From Dyella terrae (lineage in GTDB: Bacteria; Pseudomonadota; Gammaproteobacteria; Xanthomonadales; Rhodanobacteraceae), in the NCBI RefSeq assembly GCF_004322705.1, contig NZ_SIZZ01000001.1:2125213-2189212 (forward strand): a stretch of DNA of 64,000 bases, in the 5' to 3' direction. This document shows, piece after piece, positions 58,648 through 64,000 of the stretch (position 1 is the first letter of the stretch; every line of letters starts with the position of its first letter). A model generated the notes under the pieces. It saw nothing but the letters and a program-made list of their open reading frames with translations. It was not told the DNA's origin and ran no database searches. A program made the position numbers and the translations under genes.

Positions 58648-59061
58648 TCAATTGAGGCTCTTTCGCCCAGGCGCACTCAGCGTCGCAAAAAGCTCTCCCA
58701 CTGAAAGCCGGTCGTGCCAGATCTTCTCCAACGACAAGTGGTGGACTCGATCCAGATCGTTCGCGAGAGTCTCAAACTCTAGCGCGTCAGGCCAACCACC
58801 CACGGGATAGCGAGCCCGGTAAATGGCCAATAGCTCGTCATCTGGGCGAAGCAGGAGAGCTTGGCGACGAGGAATGGCAAACGCGGAGGCGAACAACCAA
58901 AGGAACTGACGGATGTCTTCTTTAGGCGAGCCGGGAAATTGCATGCGCCAGAGCTTCCCCATGCATTGCCTCCCTTGGTAGACCTCCACGCACTGGGGCG
59001 ATACGAGAAAAAGCAATCCAACGACAACTGCAGCACCGAAGACAACGAGCAGAAGAACCAC
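58648..59061 (-). CDS. Array gene 3: membrane-anchored hypothetical protein
   Basis: 137 aa from GTG 59061, which follows AGGAGG by 7 nt. One N-terminal transmembrane segment (LLLVVFGAAVVVGLLFLVSP), then an alpha/beta soluble part (SPKEDIRQFLWLFASAFAIP, LLRPDDELLAIYRARYPVGG, ISLEKIWHDRLSVGEL-like end). No family recognised. The ORF extends further upstream only by reading through the repeat. It sits alone between repeat copies 2 and 3. Confidence 0.62.
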   Translation of the reverse strand: MVLLLVVFGAAVVVGLLFLVSPQCVEVYQGRQCMGKLWRMQFPGSPKEDIRQFLWLFASAFAIPRRQALLLRPDDELLAIYRARYPVGGWPDALEFETLANDLDRVHHLSLEKIWHDRLSVGELFATLSAPGRKSLN

Positions 59062-59082
59062 GATATTGCCTCCTGGGTAAGC

Positions 59083-59107
59083 GTCCGTTTTGGGTCGAAT
59101 GCGGACC
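59083..59107. repeat. Array repeat copy 3
   Basis: GTCCG (59083-59087), TTTTGGGTCGAATG, CGGAC (59102-59106). Between array genes 3 and 4. Confidence 0.85.
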
Positions 59108-59169
59108 GCCGTTGCATGTGGATCTGGCCCAGATCGCAACCTGTGCGCCAGTCCGGACGCTTAGAAGAA

Positions 59170-59604
59170 CTAAAGATCGCCCCATATCTCAGGATCGGCG
59201 GCCCACGCTTGCAGGGTTTCGGCGCGAGACGCTAACAGTGGGGCCATAATCTGCCAGTTGGTTGATTCGCCTATTGAGATGCCTGTTGTGGGTTCGCCAC
59301 GGGCCATACGTTCGGCCAGATCACGCCAACGGGTTGCTATCGCCGCCATCGCATCGCGAGGATGCTGGATAGAGGCCGACGAAACATAGTCCGTTGGTAG
59401 GTCACCCGAAATGGCCCACCAGCCTACGCGACCTGGATTGGACTTGCTCTCAACGGCCCAGATCGCCACATAGGGTGCCAGATGCCAGGCCGGCCACTCA
59501 CCAACTTGTCCGTGCACGACGCCCTGTTGCTGAAGGCAGGCGCACACGTCGTCTCGACGTTCATTGCACCACCGCTCTTCGGCTTCCGGATTGCCATAGT
59601 CCAT
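59170..59604 (-). CDS. Array gene 4: DUF4826 family protein
   Basis: 144 aa. NPEAEERWCNERRDDVCACL, GEWPAWHLAPYVAIWAVESK, PGRVGWWAISGDLPTDYVSS and MAAIATRWRDLAERMARGE match the DUF4826 family closely in order and spacing. Function is unknown; members are soluble. ATG 59604 chosen; the preceding TTACCTA is a weak ribosome site. It is the most conserved array gene I recognise. Confidence 0.85.
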   Translation of the reverse strand: MDYGNPEAEERWCNERRDDVCACLQQQGVVHGQVGEWPAWHLAPYVAIWAVESKSNPGRVGWWAISGDLPTDYVSSASIQHPRDAMAAIATRWRDLAERMARGEPTTGISIGESTNWQIMAPLLASRAETLQAWAADPEIWGDL

Positions 59605-59636
59605 TAGGTAACCTCAAGGTTTCACTTGTGGCTGAT

Positions 59637-59660
59637 GTCCGCGATGGGTCGAATGCGGAC
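59637..59660. repeat. Array repeat copy 4
   Basis: GTCCGC (59637-59642), GATGGGTCGAAT, GCGGAC (59655-59660), followed by CTTA. Between array genes 4 and 5. Confidence 0.85.
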
Positions 59661-59675
59661 CTTACGGCGCCTTGG

Positions 59676-60029
59676 CTATACCAGGGCCTTCCATGCCCAG
59701 GTCATCACCATCAAGACAACGAGCAATACCGCAAACCACAATAGCGAATGGCGAGTAGGCTGATGCAGCCTCGGTCGCGCCAGAGTCACCAGCACCAACC
59801 TCGACCCGGCGTAAGTCGCAGGGACCAGCACAAACGGCCAATAGCTGCGCAGCGTGCCAGCCCACCCCAGAGCCATGAACCCGGCAAGGGCCAGACAACC
59901 GTTGGCGAACATCATCGCCCATGGGCCATACCGGACGACCTCGTGGCAAGAGGGACACGCCCGGCCACTGATGTCGGCGGACGCCAAGAGACCGACCCAA
60001 GACATGTACGCCCGGTGATCACACAACAT
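59676..60029 (-). CDS. Array gene 5: membrane protein with Cys pair
   Basis: 117 aa with three hydrophobic segments (MMFANGCLALAGFMALGW, YWPFVLVPATYAGSRLVLVT, LLWFAVLLVVLMVMTWAW). A CPSCHEVV pair near the N-terminus may bind zinc, resembling DUF983-type membrane proteins, but length and order are not decisive. ATG 60029 (or 60005) is possible. The spacer just upstream has GTTGGGC 5 nt before ATG 60029 and repeat copy 5. Confidence 0.65.
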   Translation of the reverse strand: MLCDHRAYMSWVGLLASADISGRACPSCHEVVRYGPWAMMFANGCLALAGFMALGWAGTLRSYWPFVLVPATYAGSRLVLVTLARPRLHQPTRHSLLWFAVLLVVLMVMTWAWKALV

Positions 60030-60070
60030 AGATCGCCCAACCCTTTTGAAACCTGCGATTGTGCAACTAC

Positions 60071-60098
60071 GTCCGCTCTGGATCGAAAGCGTACCTTA
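60071..60098. repeat. Array repeat copy 5
   Basis: GTCCGCTC (60071-60078), TGGATCGAAA, GCGTACC (60089-60095) then TTA. A slightly divergent copy between array genes 5 and 6. A separate perfect 10-bp palindrome CTGGATCCAG lies nearby at 60102-60111. Confidence 0.8.
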
Positions 60099-60146
60099 GC
60101 ACCTGGATCCAGCCGAACCTTGATGGGATTGAGCTTGAGTAAATCG

Positions 60147-60473
60147 TTAGGCCGCGGGTTGTCCGATAAAAAGAGAGAAAAGCCCAAAAAACAAAAGCAG
60201 GTAGATTAAAAAGTAAACCAGCATGGCGTCGGACAGCTTGGATAAGTAATTGTCGTTGAGCAGTCTATGCTCGCGTGCAACCAGGAACTTCAAGGTCGCC
60301 CAACCGGTGGCGATGTTATTGCGCAGGACTAGCGACGGCCTGCCCATGGCCTCGTACTTTTGTGGATGCGCTGCCTCAAGTCGATTGAAGAGCAGCTTGA
60401 TGAGTACGAACCACACGACGACCATGCCAAGGAGGAGATCAAACATTGCGATCGATGGTGTCTGCTGATTCAT
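60147..60473 (-). CDS. Array gene 6: two-helix membrane protein (UspB-like topology)
   Basis: 108 aa with TM segments near each end (FDLLLGMVVVWFVLIKLLF; MLVYFLIYLLLFFGLFSLFI) and a charged middle (AHPQKYEAMGRPSLVLRNNI). This topology and the P-x-x-Y segment recall the universal stress protein B family, tentatively. The TAA stop is inside GCCTAAC, which together with GTTGGGC further on brackets the spacer to gene 5. Confidence 0.68.
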   Translation of the reverse strand: MNQQTPSIAMFDLLLGMVVVWFVLIKLLFNRLEAAHPQKYEAMGRPSLVLRNNIATGWATLKFLVAREHRLLNDNYLSKLSDAMLVYFLIYLLLFFGLFSLFIGQPAA

Positions 60474-60526
60474 GCGGATTGAACTCCGGCCTATCTACTG
60501 ATTGAAAGGGAAACGGTATAGAGACT

Positions 60527-60550
60527 GACCGCTTCGGGTCGGAAGCGGAA
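60527..60550. repeat. Array repeat copy 6
   Basis: GACCGCTT (60527-60534), CGGGTCGG, AAGCGGAA (60543-60550), followed by CTTA. Between array genes 6 and 7. Confidence 0.85.
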
Positions 60551-60589
60551 CTTACATGCGCGAATCACTACGTCCGCTTATTTGTACGG

Positions 60590-61285
60590 TCAACAACCCA
60601 GGCCAAGGGCAAACTCACTTACGGCTTTGGCGCAAGCCGCTGGAGCCGCCTGGAGCAATAGATGGGGCCCTGCAACGTCTTTGATAATGCAGTGCTCGAT
60701 AGCCTCAGCAATTTTCCTGCTTGCGCGCCGATTGAGCAGCCTGTCGTTTGTCCCGCGCAGGTAGAGTACGGGCAGATCAACCAACCGACATACAGCCAAT
60801 GCGTTTGCTCTCATCGCTGTTCTGGCGCGAGATCGCAGGACCTCGGGCAGAACTGTAAGCAACGCACTCTGGAGCGCCGCTTCCAGTTGTGGCGTAGCCC
60901 ACCGGCCCAGCAACCACCAGGAAACCAAGGGCAATGGCAGTGCGCGCAGTGGCGCGAGACGCAGGAGTGGAGCAAACGGCGCAAACAGCGGCACCGGTGA
61001 CTCTGCAAAGGTAGTGGAAAGGACAACCCCAAGCAGATTGGATGGGGGGTTCGCGGCGATGGAAAGCGCGATGGGACCCGAAAAGGACTCGCCCAGCAGA
61101 ACGAACTGCGCAGTGGGGGGCAATTCCGATCTGACAAGCCTTTCCAGGGCGATGTAATCAAGAACCTGGTTCGATGGGTACGAAATGACGGCAACAGATT
61201 CGAATGCGGTGCGAACCGCATTCGAGAAGTCCGAGTGCAAGGTAGCCGTGCCGTCCAGGCCAGGAAGCACCACGAGTATTGTCAT
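60590..61285 (-). CDS. Array gene 7: alpha/beta hydrolase
   Basis: 231 aa. TILVVLPGLDGTATLHSDF contains the oxyanion-region HG-type turn replaced by PGLDG; VLLGESFSGPIALSIAANP holds the nucleophile elbow GxSxSG (Ser); an Asp (RGTNDRLL) and a His (AGPHLLLQA) complete the triad. A canonical thioesterase/lipase-like fold with no signal peptide. Substrate unknown. It is the largest gene but one in the array and unrelated to its neighbours. Confidence 0.85.
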   Translation of the reverse strand: MTILVVLPGLDGTATLHSDFSNAVRTAFESVAVISYPSNQVLDYIALERLVRSELPPTAQFVLLGESFSGPIALSIAANPPSNLLGVVLSTTFAESPVPLFAPFAPLLRLAPLRALPLPLVSWWLLGRWATPQLEAALQSALLTVLPEVLRSRARTAMRANALAVCRLVDLPVLYLRGTNDRLLNRRASRKIAEAIEHCIIKDVAGPHLLLQAAPAACAKAVSEFALGLGC

Positions 61286-61330
61286 GCTGATTTAGCCATC
61301 AAAGACACGTCTATGTGTACTGGGCATAGG

Positions 61331-61355
61331 GTTCGCTCTGGGTCGAAAGCGGTCC
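61331..61355. repeat. Array repeat copy 7
   Basis: GTTCGCTC (61331-61338), TGGGTCGAAA, GCGGTCC (61349-61355). Between array genes 7 and 8. Confidence 0.82.
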
Positions 61356-61371
61356 CGAGAAATTCACTCAG

Positions 61372-61617
61372 TCAATGACCGGGGCTATCTGGTTTCGAGC
61401 ACCCACCGAGAATGCTCAAGCAGAGGCCAAGGGCGCCTGAGGCAGCGACCCATATCCAGCTTAATCCGATTTCTGCGTGGAGCTGCCAAAGGAGCAGACC
61501 GCCAGTGGCCAACAGCATCCCGACGATCTCGGCCCACCCCAAGTTCGTATTACCAACCTGGAGTAGCTTTCCGTCATCTCGATTCACCCATCGCCTGATG
61601 CGGCCAAGAAGGCTCAT
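61372..61617 (-). CDS. Array gene 8: small two-helix membrane protein
   Basis: 81 aa from ATG 61617 (AGGGGAG about 8 nt upstream; an in-frame ATG six bases earlier is possible). Two hydrophobic segments (EIVGMLLATGGLLLWQLHAE; IWVAASGALGLCLSILGG) with a basic N-terminus. No family recognised. Alone between repeat copies 7 and 8. Confidence 0.6.
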   Translation of the reverse strand: MSLLGRIRRWVNRDDGKLLQVGNTNLGWAEIVGMLLATGGLLLWQLHAEIGLSWIWVAASGALGLCLSILGGCSKPDSPGH

Positions 61618-61671
61618 TACCATTTCTCCCCTGCTAAGCGTTTAGCGATCCTGAGCGTCGGCCAGAGACTG

Positions 61672-61695
61672 CCCGTTCCGGGTCGAAAGTGGACC
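61672..61695. repeat. Array repeat copy 8
   Basis: CCCGTTCCGGG (61672-61682), TCGAAAG, TGGACC (61690-61695): the most divergent copy, with the conserved GGGTCGAAAG core. Between array genes 8 and 9. Confidence 0.72.
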
Positions 61696-61759
61696 ATGCA
61701 CTCTCAAATCCTCACCCTCGCCAGGCCGGACGCGGCTCATGCCGCTGCAGCCGCCGGGC

Positions 61760-62584
61760 TCATTCGGCGCTCCCTTGCGGGTCGCCAATATGCATCCTTC
61801 CCATCCAGTAAAACAGCAGGCCAAACGATGCCTCGACGGGGCTGGCTGGTGATCGCTCATTTGCTGACATCAACACACCCACCGCTGCGATGACAAGCGA
61901 GACAGCCAGTGCCGTCCAGCCGGCCAGCGAAACGATCTTTCTACTCATGTCCGACCATACCGGCGTACCAGATCCACGTCGTCGCCAGGTGAACATCGTC
62001 AGGCACGCGCCGATGGCGATAGCCACTCCCGCTGCCGAGTTCACGCCTTTCGTGGCATCCGCACCAGCTGCCAACGAAAGCATGGAAACGATGTACAGAA
62101 AAACGGATAACGACCAGTAGACGAAAATCAACACACCGCGCGTGGAACCGTTTCCAGTGAAAGCTTGCCTTCCCGCCGATCGGGTCGAATTCAGTGCGCC
62201 GGCGGCCCGAGGCCCAACCTTCCCCTCCAGCACGTTCGTGAATACCTTCACAAAGCACACAAGCGTGAGGACGATAACTATGCCCATCGCTGCGGTTTGC
62301 AAGCACACAGTCAGCCAGTAGACGATGGGATGCTCATCGCGGTGGAGCACGATATGTCCGCCGGCCCGAGAGCCCGCGACAGTAGTGCCGGCTTCGAGGG
62401 CGTACAAAAGACCAATGATTCCGCCATAGACAGCGCGCGCAAACGCAACGCCTGTGAGGAACCAGGCCACCCTAGCTGCGCCGTTGCGCGCACCATCGGT
62501 AAGGGCCTTATTGAATAGGGTGATGGCAATGCCACCACACATGGCTCCCAGTGCGACATGATCCATTGTCGTCAACGTTGCCAT
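61760..62584 (-). CDS. Array gene 9: polytopic membrane protein
   Basis: 274 aa with about six or seven hydrophobic segments (ALGAMCGGIAITLFNKALTD, TVCLQTAAMGIVIVLTLVCF, GVLIFVYWSLSVFLYIVSML, AAGVAIAIGACLTMF, ALAVSLVIAAVGVLMSANE). No transporter signature is recognised. ATG 62584 has GGAGG upstream. It is the most upstream gene of the minus-strand array; beyond it lies a 550-nt non-coding stretch, which may hold the array's leading promoter. Confidence 0.72.
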   Translation of the reverse strand: MATLTTMDHVALGAMCGGIAITLFNKALTDGARNGAARVAWFLTGVAFARAVYGGIIGLLYALEAGTTVAGSRAGGHIVLHRDEHPIVYWLTVCLQTAAMGIVIVLTLVCFVKVFTNVLEGKVGPRAAGALNSTRSAGRQAFTGNGSTRGVLIFVYWSLSVFLYIVSMLSLAAGADATKGVNSAAGVAIAIGACLTMFTWRRRGSGTPVWSDMSRKIVSLAGWTALAVSLVIAAVGVLMSANERSPASPVEASFGLLFYWMGRMHIGDPQGSAE

Positions 62585-63137
62585 TCATTCGCCTCCATGG
62601 TTCGACCCCTTCCATTGGCATTGAGAGTAAGCGGATATGCCGCATCCACTTTTGGCGATCAGTCGAAGCTTTGCCTGCCTGGTCAGCGCAGCGCTGGCTC
62701 GCCTTGTCCTCTTGCATTTCCGCCCGAAATCACTGTCGGTCAAGTTACGCAGCCACTTTCGACAGCTAAGGGGCAAAACTCTTCAACACCCAAGGAGTCA
62801 AAACACTTTCGGGCGTCCGACCCCGGAGCTGAATCTGGGAAGCACATTGCAGTTCGACCTCAGTGGCTGCCAGAGTTCGGTTCGCCGCTAGAACATTTTG
62901 CTGCAGGAGGAGTGTTCTGACCCCAGCAGGTCCTACCCATTAGGTCCTCGCTGTCCCCCGGGCGCGGCGTCATGCGCCCCTCGGCCAAGACTACCACCCG
63001 CGTTGGACGCCGCCCCCAAACGAGGGCCAGGCCCGGCGCTATCCCGCCCCATGACTCTCGACCCCCGCGTGACCAATGACCCATGGAAAGCCGTGGCGGC
63101 CCGCCTACTGTCGGGCTTTCAGACAAGGATGACCGTC
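62585..63137. other. Non-coding region upstream of the array
   Basis: No supportable gene. The array repeat is absent here. One AGAACA/TGTTCT inverted pair occurs at 62891-62922, otherwise I see no RNA gene or clear promoter. Confidence 0.5.
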
Positions 63138-63788
63138 ATGGGGATGAAGCTGATTGCGGGCATCGTCCTGCTCACCGCTGCATCGGGTGCAATGGCGCAC
63201 GATGCATTGCTGGCGCAGGCATTGGCGCGAACCGCGATGCCCGCGAGTGAGCTGCACGGCACGTTGAAAACGGTCACCACGGTACGTGGTGGCGACAAGC
63301 CGGAGATCGAAACCGAAACCCAGGATCTGGCAAGGTCACCCGACAAGGCGCTGGCTTCGTATGCCGAACTCAAGGAAGTGATTGGCCCAGACGCGCGCGT
63401 GCTTTCACGCGAAGCTGGACGCACGGTCTACACCTTCACCACGCGCCGCGTACCGCGCGGCTACACCGGGGGTGGCAGGGTGAACGTGAACACCAATAAC
63501 AAGAATGAAGACGACGATATCAAGTTCGAAGGCCGCGCCGAAGTGAGCATGGACGCCAAGGGCGCGCCCTATGTCAGCCACCTCGATCTGCACATGCCGC
63601 AAGCCCAGGGCAATTTGCTCGCCAGGATCAAGAAGATCGACCTGAGCTATGCCTTCGCGCCGTGGCCGACCTCCGATGCCATGGTTGCTACCGCAGTGAC
63701 AGCTGATGTCGATGTGCGCGCGCTGTTCTTTGTGCATCGTGATGTACGAGCGGAGTCGGTGCTGGTGACAGACGCTTCCACGAAGTGA
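63138..63788 (+). CDS. Hypothetical secreted protein
   Basis: 216 aa with a signal peptide (MKLIAGIVLLTAASGAMAHD). The mature part is hydrophilic, with an Asn/Asp-rich stretch (RVNVNTNNKNEDDDIKFEGR) that may bind a metal or be a flexible loop, and beta-type ends (KIDLSYAFAPWPTSDAM). No family recognised. In-frame ATGs at 63129, 63138 and 63144 compete; 63138 sits best after the AAGGA. It stands alone at the window end. Confidence 0.68.
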   Translation: MGMKLIAGIVLLTAASGAMAHDALLAQALARTAMPASELHGTLKTVTTVRGGDKPEIETETQDLARSPDKALASYAELKEVIGPDARVLSREAGRTVYTFTTRRVPRGYTGGGRVNVNTNNKNEDDDIKFEGRAEVSMDAKGAPYVSHLDLHMPQAQGNLLARIKKIDLSYAFAPWPTSDAMVATAVTADVDVRALFFVHRDVRAESVLVTDASTK

Positions 63789-64000
63789 ATTGGGGCAGGT
63801 GGGCGTGGTCGCGCACCCCTGTTGCGTCCAGTACCTCTCGCCGATGCATCTCAGCGTGCATGCGATGTCGGTGCACACGGTGAACAGCTCAGCGCGGAAA
63901 GTGGTCGCTGGCAAAGCACAGTCGCACCCCCATGGCCGAGCTTTGCCTCCTGGCACCAAAGGCGCCCCACCGCCACCTCTCCGTCGCCGCAGCGAGGCGC

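Noticed and set aside
57805-62584. A classical integron cassette array
   Set aside because: Only one spacer has both outer attC-like sites, the inner arms do not pair, and no integrase is in the window. The shared repeat is too short and differs from attC.

Overview
The window is high-GC gammaproteobacterial chromosome. Protein wording, TonB and autotransporter content, a PilU ATPase and the dTDP-rhamnose plus bifunctional GDP-mannose genes suggest Xanthomonadales (Lysobacterales), probably Rhodanobacteraceae (Dyella/Luteibacter-like). That placement is inference; no rRNA gene is present to fix it.

Layout. 0-6 kb: a sulfotransferase-like gene, then the overlapping rmlB-rmlA-rmlC-rmlD set and a bifunctional mannose-1-P guanylyltransferase/mannose-6-P isomerase, supplying dTDP-rhamnose and GDP-mannose for surface polysaccharide. 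6-18.5 kb: mostly housekeeping: a lipoprotein, glmS, a CBS-domain cysteine/cystathionine synthase, a DUF465 protein, two DUF4398-like envelope proteins divergent from pilU, a 2OG oxygenase and maleylacetoacetate isomerase pair, pgk with a HAD phosphatase, and transketolase. 18.7-28.5 kb: envelope proteins: two paralogous small beta-barrels, a GST, a giant TIG-repeat autotransporter, a lipoprotein and a secreted protein of unknown role. 28.6-36.1 kb: a co-oriented set of TonB-dependent receptor, membrane-anchored serine hydrolase, dipeptide epimerase, POT peptide transporter and RpiR/SIS regulator, best read as uptake and use of cell-wall-derived peptides. 36.4-43.3 kb: two tandem paralogous autotransporters. 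43.5-48.8 kb: an HD-GYP response regulator and a large hybrid histidine kinase. 48.8-57.5 kb: mixed genes, including a GlxA-type regulator, a VOC protein, a UbiE-like methyltransferase, a frameshifted AAA ATPase and a GlcD-like flavoprotein.

57.8-62.6 kb is the most unusual part. Nine unrelated small genes lie on the minus strand, and each of the eight spacers between them holds exactly one copy of the same short imperfect inverted repeat, always in the same orientation. The DNA there looks less GC-rich than the flanks. It resembles a cassette array, but most spacers lack integron attC ends and no integrase lies in the window.

Most genes have good start-site support. Strong hairpin terminators flank the rml/manC, pilU, pgk/tkt and beta-barrel units. 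I saw no rRNA, tRNA, CRISPR array, insertion sequence or prophage.
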